Below, piece after piece: positions 12,091-23,400 of a DNA stretch of 64,000 nt. Within the stretch, counting starts at the first letter, position 1; every line of letters starts with the position of its first letter. Below the pieces are notes generated by a model that had not been told where the DNA came from, ran no database searches, and was given only the letters and a program-made list of their open reading frames with translations. A program made the position numbers and the translations under genes. Source of the stretch: Strigamia acuminata. Lineage: Eukaryota > Arthropoda > Chilopoda > Geophilomorpha > Linotaeniidae. The DNA is taken from the NCBI GenBank assembly GCA_949358305.1, contig OX442317.1, positions 15,318,491 to 15,382,490 on the forward strand, given 5' to 3'.

Positions 12091-12559
12091 AACTCGATCG
12101 CAAGAACGCGGCATGGTTCCAACGAGAAACTAAGCATATGATCGCTCAAATGCGGCCAAAAAGCGCTTAGTTTCCCGTCGAAACTAGGCGTCGATCGCCG
12201 GCCGCATTCCATCGCAAGAACGCCACCGCGACGTCGTGGAAAGATTCTCTCGCTATCGACGCGACGGGTAACGGGGAACCATTGTGTTTCACGTTCACCG
12301 TTCCCAAACCCATTCATCTGCCACAAAAACTGCCGCTGCCCCAGAGTTATAGCACATTGAAACTTTTTAGTGACTCGTTTTAATATGTTATTTTTTTTTC
12401 GATTTTCGGCTCGATTAAATTGTTGGTTTTGAGTGTTTGTTGGTCGTCAAGTACGCGTGACATTACCGCCACTGTCTTCATTATTATAATTGAATAATAA
12501 AGAAATACACACTTTTACCGGTATTTAATTTTTTTTTAAAGTTCTTATTGAGTCGACGT

Positions 12560-12915
12560 GGACTTAGATGCGGGAGTCGATGGTGGAGTCGATGCCGACC
12601 CAACCGCATCGATTCCTGCATCGAAATGTCAACACCGTCCTCAAAAAATTAAAGTTTAAATATTTCGTTTTTCGGAAATTAAATAGAAGTAAATTGAATT
12701 AAAAATTCCAAAAAGTTGCGCATATTTTTATTTACGAAGAAGTAGAAACGAATGAGAAACAATGCGCCATGACGAATAGTGCATGATCGCGCATCTGATC
12801 AATGCGTCTTTTCTCATTCAGAGAAAATGTTTAATTTGCATACAAATTGTAATTTAATGCGAATAAATATAATATTTAATTTTTTTAAAATTTAATTACG
12901 AGTATGTATTTGTTT
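12560..12915 (+). repeat. Degraded, rearranged duplicate of 11190-11450
   Basis: 12755-12915 repeats the 3' end and downstream flank of the small gene (11190-11350), with substitutions that remove the frame. 12590-12650 repeats 11386-11450 (GGAGTCGATGCCGAC, ATGTCAACACCGTCCTC). 12237-12275 repeats 11455-11490. The blocks are in a different order in the two places, so this is a rearranged duplication and not a simple tandem one. No gene is seen in 12100-14000. Confidence 0.7.
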
Positions 12916-13890
12916 ATTGATTGGAACAAAACGGAATGAAATAATAAACTGTTGACTGTAAAATTGAAAAAAAAACATGCAGCATAGTTAATTTTTTTTA
13001 CTGCCGTGCCCCTCGTGCCGATGGTGTACGCCATGCACCTTCCTACGACCATTCGCATCGATAAATAAAATGTATCGATATATATACTTTTAAATTTTTG
13101 CAGCCAGTTGAACGAGATAGAAGGACGAACTTTGCTCTAAGATGGCGATATTAAAACTTGTTTTAACAATATTTTTTCTCGAACATTTTCCTTGCCGCAT
13201 TTGGATCGCCAAACAGATTGTATCCGTGGATACTGGATAGGATGCTATAAGATGACTCGTCGTAAAAAAATTATCTATATGCAAAATGTAACGATCATAA
13301 ATATCGTAAATTTAAAACAATCTACAACAATATGTCAAATAGATGAACTAACAAATAAGAAAGTGAAAAAGAACAGTTCCGGATCTCGAACAATGTTGAT
13401 TTGGCCGACGTAAATTTGTTGGAGTCGTCGCGCTCTTTTTCGACTTTGTCTGAATCACTCGAACCGCATTTAGATGGCTCTTGTGGTTCGTCGACTTTTC
13501 GCCGGTATCAGCGTGCCGCCATTAGAATACACCAACATATAACGATGATTATAAATGCTTAATTTAAATTTTGGAGTAAACACAAGTCGAGGTGCTCGTT
13601 CATGTGATTTTCTTCAATCTGAAGCGAGCACACGGGACAGGATTGGGATGAAGACCGATCGTTCGTTTGGTTATTATTGGAAATTTCAGCGAATTCGTCT
13701 CGTCAGAACTGTGGATTTTCTTTTCGATCTGACCACTGAATACTGTATGTAACTTAAGAGGCGGACGTGTCGCCTGCGGATCTAAATAACTTGGAGTGTC
13801 ACGACGCCGGGTCTCGGCATGCTCGTTCTTTTCGATTTTGTTTTGTCGCTTCATTTCGACGGTTGCACGATTGTTTCGGGGTGCTTGAGC

Positions 13891-13918
13891 ACAGATTAGA
13901 GGAATTCCTCTAATCTGT
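13891..13918. repeat. 28-bp perfect palindrome flanked by 10-bp direct repeats
   Basis: The sequence from ACAGATTAGAGG to CCTCTAATCTGT is a perfect palindrome centred on AATT. GTGCTTGAGC occurs directly before it (13881-13890) and directly after it (13919-13928), as if a small insertion had duplicated 10 bp of target. Confidence 0.9.
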
Positions 13919-14011
13919 GTGCTTGAGCTTGGTATCGAACCAAACACATGACCGCGGCCAGTGAACGGGATGAAAGTCGATTCAATTTTATTCAGTTCCA
14001 CTCTGCTGGGG

Positions 14012-14085
14012 CAATGAAAAAGAAAATGTAACAACTCGTTTAAACGAGTTGGTAACTCGAAATAACGAGTTGTGCAACAAGGCTT
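14012..14085 (+). repeat. AACTCG palindrome cluster, left partner of 30075-30190
   Basis: AACTCGTTTAAACGAGTT (14033-14050) is a perfect palindrome, followed by an AACTCG...CGAGTT arm pair. The reverse complement of 30075-30190 has the same order of elements, including the neighbouring AAGAAAATGT/AAGAAATGT text. The two clusters are therefore inverted partners on either side of Gypsy-1 inside T. Confidence 0.7.
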
Positions 14086-14116
14086 TGTAACCGATTTATT
14101 TAAGAACGGGGAATCG

Positions 14117-14517
14117 GCCAAACACCGGCCGCATTTGTGCGATCGAGTGTGGCCGGTATTCGGCCGACTACCGGTAGCGAATTTATTTATCGATTAATTT
14201 GAATTTTTGCTCAAAAATTACTAGTTATTTTGGTTACTTTCAACGAAAAACCATGTAATTATGTCAAATTCGAGCTATTCTGAGAGTAATTTTATCGATT
14301 AAGAATTGAAATTGACCCACAAGTACAAAAAATCCAAACATTTTGAAAAAAAACAATTTATAAAAATATTTCAACTTTACTCGATTTTAATTGTAAAAAC
14401 ATTCCAACTATTCTCGATTTTACTTAAAAAAGTGCTTAGTTTCTCGTCGAAGCCAAGCACCGGTAGTTGGTCAAACACCAGCCGCATTCGATTGCACAAA
14501 TGCGGCCGGTGTTTGGC
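14117..14517. mobile_element. Foldback MITE of about 400 bp
   Basis: GCCAAACACCGGCCGCATTT begins a 24-bp stretch (14117-14140) whose exact reverse complement is at 14494-14517. Imperfect pairing continues inward to about 14178 and 14455, giving arms of about 62 bp around an AT-rich core. There is no coding capacity and no obvious target duplication. Related GC-rich text (GCGGCC, CGTCGAA) occurs at 12105-12230. Confidence 0.65.
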
Positions 14518-14754
14518 GTAAAAACATGTCGAGGTAAAAATAACAACAATAATAATTAGAGTTGCACGGAATGCTTGCTTTGTAGTCAGTTAGTCGGCCT
14601 ATTTGGCCAAAAAACTGAATATTCTGTGAAAAACTTAGGATGATTTGCATTTTTTAGAATAGATACTGATAATTTACACTGTAAAAAATGAATTTAGCCA
14701 GATAACTTTACATTTTTAAGTGAGAATTGAATATTTTTGGTGGAAGGTACATAT

Positions 14755-14922
14755 TTGGCAGAAAATTGTGTTTTCAACCCGAAAATTGTGTTTTTAACTC
14801 AAAAATTGCTTTTTTTCAACACGAAAATTGCTTTATTCAACCCAAAAATTGCTTTTTTGAACCCAAAAATTGCTTTTTTGAACCCAAAAATTGCTTTTTT
14901 CAACCCAAAAATTGCTTTTTTT
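14755..14922. repeat. 21-bp minisatellite, about 8 units
   Basis: Units of the form AACCCAAAAATTGCTTTTTTG repeat every 21 bp, with drift at the left end. Because 21 is a multiple of 3, one frame reads a 7-residue repeat (PKNCFFE); I treat that as a by-product, since no start, partner exon or family similarity is seen. Confidence 0.9.
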
Positions 14923-15264
14923 TAAACAAATATTTGGATGTTCAGCTATATTGGCATTCAGTGCAAATTATTGCTTAGTAATAAGTAATTATTCAATAAG
15001 ATATTATTGTTAGCGCATCTGCTGACTTCCGACGGCGAAGAAACTTGGAATTCCCGCGCGGAACAATTGGATTTGAATATCAGTCGCTGAGCCTGGCTAA
15101 CAGGAATAAAAAACAAGTTTTTTGTCAAAATTTCGACATGTGCGCAAGCACGTAACACGAAAAATGACTGGAAAACTGGGTTTTATCCAAATTATTCCAA
15201 TCAACTAACATTCGAGTAGATGGACTACCTGGTCAGGAACTTTTTTTAAATTTGTGGAAGAGTT

Positions 15265-16853
15265 TGTGACGATTACCTTCTGGAGATAGCAATTGCTAAA
15301 CTAAAGTGTGAACTATCCGTGTGAAAATGTAAAATATGCAAACCTGATGTTTTCTCAAAACATACAACATTTATTCCGGTTTGAACCTTATATAAATACT
15401 ATGCCTACAAGTGGCTAAAATGACGATAAGTTAAACTATACAGTTATTTGGCAAAAGCCCTGAAATAATATCATTTGAAGGCTTCAGTCATGCAATAAGA
15501 ATTTGTAACGGTCTTATTGCGGTGACGTAAAAGATGTCATCTATGAATGGCTTTGGCTTCTAAATGGTCCGGGGTTTGGTTCTAAAAGGCGTGTAAATGG
15601 TTAGGCTGGGTGGGTTATATCCGAGAGGTGCGGTTGACTTTTCTGTATCGTCACACACATCGCATCGCAGATAATTATTGTAATCAATAATTATTGCGAG
15701 ATGTAACAATGTGAGAATAAATATTCATATTAATTCTATGGAATTAATCATGATATTTTATAGTCACAAACTTAACTAAAACTATGAAAATAAGTAAAAT
15801 ATATTAAAATAGCGCCGAGCTATTTTTGCCCCGAGTGCAATCAACATCTAAGTTAGACTTAAATGTTCCGTCAAACCAATAACGAATTGAATCGAAATAT
15901 CTCGCAGGAAAGGTTATCCATCGCCGGGAAATTACTCCACTCGGTCCTGGCTGGCGGGAGAGTAACCGGGAAATTACTCCGCGTCGATCACTCTGATAAT
16001 GCGTCTGTGAAGTATAAATACTCCACTCTAGATTCTACATTACCAATGCGTCTGTGAATTTTACTCCACTCTAGATTCTGCACTCTACAACGGAATGTTG
16101 GCATGAAGCTGGAGGGAGTGCGTCTGTGGGTTGTACCCCACTCTAGATACTACACTTAAATGTGTCTGTGAATTTCTCACTCTAGTTACGACATTTCTAC
16201 AACGGAATGTTGGCATGAAGAGGCGGGCAGTGTGTCTGTGAGTCTTCTACCCACTCTAGATACTTACACTAAATACAAAGTATTTCTACAACGGATTGTC
16301 GGAACGCAGAGAAGTATAGTATGTGCTCAAGTAATATCAGTATCAAACAAAAACAGAACAAGAGCGAGCTATATCCGTTTTGCAGGGGGATATATACTCG
16401 GTGAGGAGAATAGCTGTTCAGTGATCCAATGGGATCACTGGGCAGTCAAATCCATCCAATCCCAGATCATAGGAAGTGGATACTCAGGACATAGTCTTCT
16501 ACTAGGTCCACTACAGGAACTGGATACGCAGGACACATTTTGGATTAAGTCCCTTTGACTATAATCCAAAAGGAGTCCAACTCACAGTGGGTGATGGGGG
16601 GTGACTTCACCAGGTGTAGAGTTTGCACATAATTCAATAGAATTATGTGACAAATAAATCAACTAGTATTTAAACATCCAAAAGTATTTAAAAGTGTATA
16701 AAGTTGCAGTGGAATAAAATATAAATAGTAATTTATATTTTATTCACTCAAAAATTGTCGAAATTTGAAATTGCCGCTAAAACGTATCAGCGCCATCTAT
16801 TGGTGAAATAATCGTCCTATACTAACAACGTGCATGACAGTGTAACCGTCACA
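15265..16853 (-). repeat. Gypsy-1 3' LTR
   Basis: 1589 bp, identical to 27664-29252 as far as I can compare by eye. The terminal inverted repeat is TGTGACG/CGTCACA. The interior (about 16000-16280) repeats TCTGTGAAT and CCACTCTAGAT motifs several times, a possible tandem enhancer-like block. The small ORFs inside recur in both LTRs simply because the LTRs are copies. Confidence 0.97.
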
Positions 16854-16863
16854 AGTCCCCCTT
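16854..16863 (-). other. Gypsy-1 polypurine tract
   Basis: On the minus strand AAGGGGGACT lies directly against the 3' LTR. This is the expected place and composition of the plus-strand priming site. Confidence 0.8.
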
Positions 16864-17518
16864 AAATATATGTTAATACCTGTATTAACATACTATTTAT
16901 TCCGAATATCTTGAGGATCAAGACCACACTGTCATCTAGGGGACTCGAGCTGTAATCCTTGGTAAGCAAAAACCTTTATTTTATATCTTGATAGTATAAA
17001 TAAAGAGTATTTCTTAATCAAATGCTTCAAAAAATATTTATTAAGGTTATAAAACTTTCAATTATTAATAATAACTCCAATCTCTCTTTACAGGTGGACT
17101 TACAACTGTATCAAGAAAAACGATAACTTAAACTAACATCAAAACTCTTGTATCAAACAAATGATTAATAAAATTTAACAATTATTTTCACAAAACTTAA
17201 CTTCTCACTGGAAATGTAATGATTTGCAAAATAACACTTTACACGTTAAAATTCAAGTATTAAAATTAGTATTCATTTAAACAAACTCACATTGACTCGT
17301 AATCAAATTTTAGCAAAATTGTTAATTTAAATATTAAAGATCTTTGAAATATCCACACAAAAAAAAAAACGGCATAAAATACACCTGAACCTGACTAAAT
17401 CTTTGTTTCATCCCGGGTCAAGTAATGGAGATGGAGAAAATGGACTCGTTACTTCTGGTCTTGCCTTAAAGGGGAGAATGTCGGGAAAGTAACGGATCCC
17501 GACATCGTTGACGCTTTT

Positions 17519-19174
17519 CTAGTCCAACTCTTCATCCTCAATAAATCCGTCCATGGATGTAACAACTTCCGAGACGGCTGCGGGTGGAGAATTAAGTCGA
17601 ATAGCTACCAATTCCGGTACTACATCTGGCTCAACGTCATGGATCAGTGGATCCAGGAGCATTCTGTGTTGTTCCTCGGTGAATACTTCCAGGGGATCCG
17701 GCCCTCCTAACGGAATAGTGTTAGCGCTGGTTGGCTCAGAAAAAACCAAGTGATGGTCGGGTAAGCCAGAGTGCCATCCCTCACGAATCAACGGGTGTGC
17801 TGCTGCTGAGACCTGTTGCAAAATCTTACACCAAATAAAAGAGCGAGTTTGAAAAGACTCCGGCCGGGATGGATGAAAAATCCATTGGATCACGGCCAGT
17901 GGCACGCTTAAATCTGGAATTCGGTCGTTCGAAATCGACACGCTAATACGCTTAGCTGCTTCCAACAAAATTGGGAAATAATGTTCCACTTCCGCCTTAG
18001 TTTGCTCCGTGAGCGACATGTTTGGTCTTGGCATGTATGGGTGAACCAGTAAAATGACCGGTTCAGCAGCGTCGCTTACTTCGGGGAGCGGAATAGTCGC
18101 TACAATCATGTTGTTAGTCGATGTTCCCTCTGGAGAAGCGGCGGTTTGCAGACCAGAATCGGATGCAACCGGCGGAGAATCAGACGCAACAACTGACATT
18201 GGTTCGTTTTCCGCCGAGACGACTGGAGTTCCATCAATCGCAGGGGTGGGGGTTTCCGGCTCGCGTTGTGGCTCCGTAAATCCTCCTCGTGGAGTCGAGG
18301 TGCTGGACATTTGTGCCGGGTCTACATAAATAGCCTGCTCCGGGCCCTGGTGGATGAGGCCACATTCGCGACACATCGCCCAATTGCGTGCTGTCGGCGT
18401 ACTTAGCCCCTTGACGATAAATGGAAGAATTTCTTCATTCCACATGCTGGATATGGCAACGCGTTTACCACCGTGACAGTTCACACAGACCACGGCGTGA
18501 ATGCCGGATAACAAGGACGACAACCATCCGCATCCTGCGCACAATGGGCAGAACATCAGTTTCGACTTCGGCATGATGTTGGTTCCCAAGGCGGCAGCTT
18601 CCATGTCGCGAAATACATGTTCTCGCCGTTGCTTCCGATAAATCGGTAAGTTGAGCTCCGATAATGAGCGAGCTTGCGATGTTGGGCGGGTCAACGCCTC
18701 GGATGAAGATGCCAACGTGGACTTGGTGGGTCCTTTGGACTTGCCGGTTTTTCCTCGACTAGCGGTATCGCGAGGATTTCGTGGTCGAGCAAATGGTCTG
18801 CTGGTAGTCTGGGGCGGAGCTTCCTCATAAGATTCTTCTTCTTGTGAGAAGTCGTCTTGGCGCCGTCTCCTTGAAGCAGAACGGGAGTATTGTGACGAGT
18901 TGTCAGAAAAATCCCAATTCGGAGTCTCGTGGGGCGCATCATAGGTTACGACACGCTGACTCGCTTGACGGCCTCTGGAAGGACGTGAGTCGGTCGGGCT
19001 AACACCCATGGCGGTCCTAATTCGGGGCGGTACGAGATCCGGGTTATCACGGGCCCAGTTGGTGACGAGCTCGGGGTCAGAGGAGGGATTAACAAAGCGA
19101 TAATCCGGTTCTTCAGACTCTTCTGGATCCCAATGCACGTACTGTCGCTTGCTAGCACGACCTCGGCGACTCAT
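17519..19174 (-). CDS. Gypsy-1 ORF3: cysteine-rich accessory protein, not an envelope
   Basis: 551 codons from a true ATG, downstream of pol in the position where env sits in envelope-carrying gypsy elements. It has no signal peptide, transmembrane helix or furin site. The first 180 residues are basic and low in complexity (MSRRGRASKRQYV; Arg/Ser/Pro/Glu-rich). Around residues 205-275 is a cysteine cluster: CPLCAGCGW, CVNCHGGK and CRECGLIHQG, suggesting one or two zinc-binding folds. The last 200 residues look globular. A spacer of 1.3 kb separates it from pol, so expression would need a spliced or separate mRNA. Nuclear or nucleic-acid binding is a guess from the basic tail and zinc pattern. 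I know no named family for it. Confidence 0.85.
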   Translation of the reverse strand: MSRRGRASKRQYVHWDPEESEEPDYRFVNPSSDPELVTNWARDNPDLVPPRIRTAMGVSPTDSRPSRGRQASQRVVTYDAPHETPNWDFSDNSSQYSRSASRRRRQDDFSQEEESYEEAPPQTTSRPFARPRNPRDTASRGKTGKSKGPTKSTLASSSEALTRPTSQARSLSELNLPIYRKQRREHVFRDMEAAALGTNIMPKSKLMFCPLCAGCGWLSSLLSGIHAVVCVNCHGGKRVAISSMWNEEILPFIVKGLSTPTARNWAMCRECGLIHQGPEQAIYVDPAQMSSTSTPRGGFTEPQREPETPTPAIDGTPVVSAENEPMSVVASDSPPVASDSGLQTAASPEGTSTNNMIVATIPLPEVSDAAEPVILLVHPYMPRPNMSLTEQTKAEVEHYFPILLEAAKRISVSISNDRIPDLSVPLAVIQWIFHPSRPESFQTRSFIWCKILQQVSAAAHPLIREGWHSGLPDHHLVFSEPTSANTIPLGGPDPLEVFTEEQHRMLLDPLIHDVEPDVVPELVAIRLNSPPAAVSEVVTSMDGFIEDEELD

Positions 19175-20468
19175 TGCATCTTCAAAAAATATAAATTTTA
19201 TTTGAGAACACGAATCAAACTGTCGGTAATTAATTTAATTTCAAATTAAATTAATTGTCGACCAACAACTGGATTAATTTCGCAATTAAATTCTTAAGTT
19301 CCTTTTGTTAGCGGGTTTCCTTCATTTGTCGAATAATTATTAACATTAATAATTATTCTTGACTTGGTAGATAATTTCATCTTATCCTTTAAAACAATAT
19401 CGTTGAAAAACTATTCAAATTAGTGTTTATTAAATAAAATAAACCTAATTTTTACATCTAAACGACATAATAACTAAACAACCTGTCAAAATATTAAAAA
19501 ATATTTTTGCAGTATTTTTAGTATCTGACAATATACATGATTTTTAACTGTACGAATAACTCTATAATTCGTCCGAGTAAAAATCTATCACCGACATCTG
19601 GTGGCGTTCGTTAGTATCATACACGTGACTTGTTAACACATGTATGCTCACCAATTTCAAAGGAATTTAAGCGATATTTTTTATCTTTCATAAAATAAAC
19701 ACTTACTAACTAGGTGCAGTCCTAACAGGGTATATTTGGCTAGTTTAACGTCTAGCTTCGCGTATTTGCGAGGGCTGCTCGGTTCCGGCGACGTTGGCCG
19801 ATAAAAACGTTGTGCGGCACGTGCAAATTCTAAGTCTGCCGTAATGGACGCTTAACCAAAATAAATGTCGTCAATTAATGTCAAAATATTATTAATTTTG
19901 ACAAAATATTGCTTAAATATTTACCGGAAAATCACGTAGTGAATTCGCGGGAAGGTTCCTTGTGATTTTGCCACGAAATGGTTTCGATAATCAGCGTCGT
20001 GTCGATAATTTCTGAATTTGAACTGATATTCGTCAAATGAAAAATCAGTAAAATAAACGATAAGTGTTCAAAATCATCTAGATTTTAACTCACTAAATTT
20101 CAGCGAAAATCCGTTAAAGCGTCGAAAAGTCGAGAATAATCCTTGATTTCAGTCCAGTACAAAACTTGGCGAACAAGTGAGTGATAATCTCAAACCAGGG
20201 GTTAAGGGGAGTTTCGAGGAGTAATTTGATTGGTTTGTAATTACTCATCTCGAAGTTTCTATTAACCCAAAGGGGGAAAACATAGTTTCAAGTAAATGTT
20301 TACACGTAGATTAATTTAAATACAATCGGCCGTGTAAAAATAACTCAAACATTTGTTAAATTTTATCTACATTGGTGAAATGTTTTTATTAATAAAATTT
20401 AACAATCCTTCGTGAATATGATTGGAAATATTTATTTAAAAAATAAAATATTTTCGATATATTGTGTC
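19175..20468 (-). other. Gypsy-1 pol-ORF3 spacer
   Basis: AT-rich sequence of 1.3 kb with no open frame worth reporting. It presumably holds splice or promoter signals for ORF3, but none is certain by eye. Confidence 0.6.
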
Positions 20469-23400
20469 CTAACCCAACTTGACTTGTGTTAAACAATTTA
20501 TGAGTTGTACAAAATCGGTCACGTATTTTGTGTTCGGCTTGGGTCTACGTTTAGACTGTCGAACGGGAGATGGAAATCTTTTCCTCTTTTTAGATGGATT
20601 TTGAGGAGTTTCGTCCTCTTTAGAAGAAATCTGAGAAGTTTCCTTCTCTTTCTCTTCAACTAAATCCTCTGTTTCTATGGACACAGGTTCATTTATTAAT
20701 TCTGAAGAATTAATAACCTGACCTGCCATCCAATCTGGAGTCGGGTGTGACTCGTTGGTACCGACTTTCTGATCTAATGTCCATTCCTCAATCGGGTAAC
20801 TTGGGATATAAGGCATTAAATCCTGTATGTTGATCGCTTTTGCTTTTGAATTGTCGGAGAGCTTCCGTAGCGTGTAGGAACCTCCGCCGAGAACAGCCGT
20901 AATTTCCCAAGGTCCATCACGTTTCTCAGCGAATCCTGCCGAAATCCCTTTATCTTTATTTGATAAAATATGTGTGGCTTTCCACACGAGATCTCCTTTG
21001 GCAAATTGACAAATATAATATTTGTCTTTATGTAGTCGATCATGCTTTTCGTAATTCGATTGAATTTTCCGATGCATTTCGCTGTGTGCACGTCTAATTA
21101 CGTCTAAAATACTATAGACATAAGCTTCGGGGTTCTCTTTGTCGAATTTGATGGCGTGTTTAGTAATACGCGGGTCAAATGGCAAAGGAACGATTCTTCC
21201 TGTATTAAGAATCATCGGAGAACAATTTGTTGCCTCGGACTTAGCGGTGCGCATCGCAAAGGCAAAAGAATTTAAATATTTTGGCCAGTGAGAGTGAATG
21301 TCCGAGTATAAAGCTAACATCATTTTTAAAGTCCTGTTAGCCCGCTCTGTAATATTAGCGGCAGCGTGATATGGGCTAATGTGAGCAATATCTACGTGAT
21401 TTTTTCGACAAAAATCATTAAATATTGTTGACACGAATTGTTTGCCGTTGTCGGAGATTATCTTTTTTGGATATCCCCAACGGTGGAAAACTTCGCTCAT
21501 TTTATTAACGATGCATTCACTTGATGCAGTCGCTAGTGGGAAGACTTCAATCCATTTTGTACAATTATCAATGATTACTAAAATCCATTTTAATTGTGAA
21601 CGACCAGCTGGCTTTGGTCCCATCAGGTCAATGCTTATTGTCTCCCATGGGTTGGTCATGTTGTGGGGTGTATAGCTTGCCCGATGCTTTTGGTGTTGAC
21701 TAGGTTTGTATTGTTGGCAATGAGTGCAACTGCGAACGTAGTTTCGAGTGTCTTTGCTCATTCTAGGCCAGAAATACATCTTCTTTGCTCTATCTAGGGT
21801 TTTACTCATGCCAGCGTGTCCTGTAAGTGGGTGGCCATGGCATGCGAATAATGCACGTCTCACGAGAGAGCGTGGAATTACCGCCTTAAACCCGTTGCCA
21901 GAGTCGTTTAACTCTTCCTCATCGGTCGGAGCAAAATAAATTAGCATAACACCTTTATTTTCTTCCGGTTCGTCGAGAGTGTAGCCACGAATCGCATTTA
22001 ACCAATGTTTATCCGTGATACGATTTTTTAATTTTTCGTCTCCTTTTAGGTAAACAAGGATTTTACTACATGCTGGATCTTTAAGCTGCGCTTCGATAAT
22101 TTCGTCTCGCGTCGGCGGAACTACTTTTAGGATATCTGTTAGCGCAGTGTGTACATTTTCGTGATTACAATTGTGGACATCTATATGTCTGCAATTTTCT
22201 CTCGTACATCCTTCTTCCTCCCCCTTTTCTCCAGAATCATGAAATCTAACTGGATTATATGATTCTGAGAAAAAGTCTAAACAAAGGCCAACATTTGTAA
22301 GAAAATGTTTGCGCTTAGTTTCCGTCACTTGTAAAGATGCACACCTGTTTCCATTCCAAGTTGGATAGAAATGGGTGATCTCCTCTGGTTCGATATAATC
22401 ATAATCCGGAGTGTCTAGTGCAGACAGTGGAGCGCGTGATAATGCGTCCGCTACTTGGTTCATTGCACCGCGTCTAAAAATAATTTTAAACGCGCCACAT
22501 TGTATTTTGACGGCCCAACGACCAAACCTTCCCGATGGTTCCGGCGTACTCATCAACCAGCTAAGGGCCTTAGCATCGGACTCGAGAGTGAAAGTCGTGT
22601 ATTCAATATATGGGCGAAATCTTTCGATTGCCCATACAACGGCCAAACACTCCAATTCCGGCGTAGAATACCTTACTTCGGCCCCGTGTAACACTCGACT
22701 GGCGTACGCGACTGCTTTTGGGACCATAATTAATTTCTGTTTCTTTTCACAGAATAATTCTACGTCTTGACAGAGTACTGCACCTAAACCTGAATGAGAA
22801 GCATCTGTCAAAATGACAAAAGGCTTATTCATATCTGGCATGTGGAGAAGGGCTTGGTCCTTGTCACACAAAATATCTTTGATAGTTTCGAATGCAGTTG
22901 TTTGTGGATCATCCCACACAAACTTTGCTTGATCATGCATAATATTGGTCAATGGACGAGCAATATTTGCGATGTTAGGAATGAATTTTCGGAAAAAATT
23001 CGCAAGTCCTACAAATCTCTGAATGTCTTTAGAACAAGTTGGTTTGGGAAAATTCCTTACAGCCGAGACTTTGTCCGGGTCTGGAAGAAGAGATCCCTCG
23101 GAAATTAAATGGCCTAAAAATCGTAATGATGTTCGACCAAATTTTGACTTGTCTTTATTGATAGTTAGATTTGCAGCATCTAACTTCTCAAGTACGTCTT
23201 TAATATGTAATAAATGATTTTCCCATGTGTCAGAAAAAATAATTATATCGTCTAAATAGACCAGAGCATGTTTATATAAAGAGTCACCCAATACGGTAGT
23301 CATGAGGTGTTGAAAAGAGCTAGGTGCATTACAAAGACCAAATGGCAGTCTCTTGAATTGAAATTTGCCTTTTGGAGTGTAAAAAGCAGTTTTACTCTTG

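Noticed and set aside
15863-16558. ORFs of 64 and 108 codons, repeated exactly at 28262-28957
   Set aside because: They lie inside the two LTRs of Gypsy-1 and are identical only because the LTRs are copies; no start context or family similarity.
17519-19174. Gypsy-1 ORF3 as an envelope gene
   Set aside because: No signal peptide, cleavage site or membrane anchor; cysteines form a compact zinc-like cluster.
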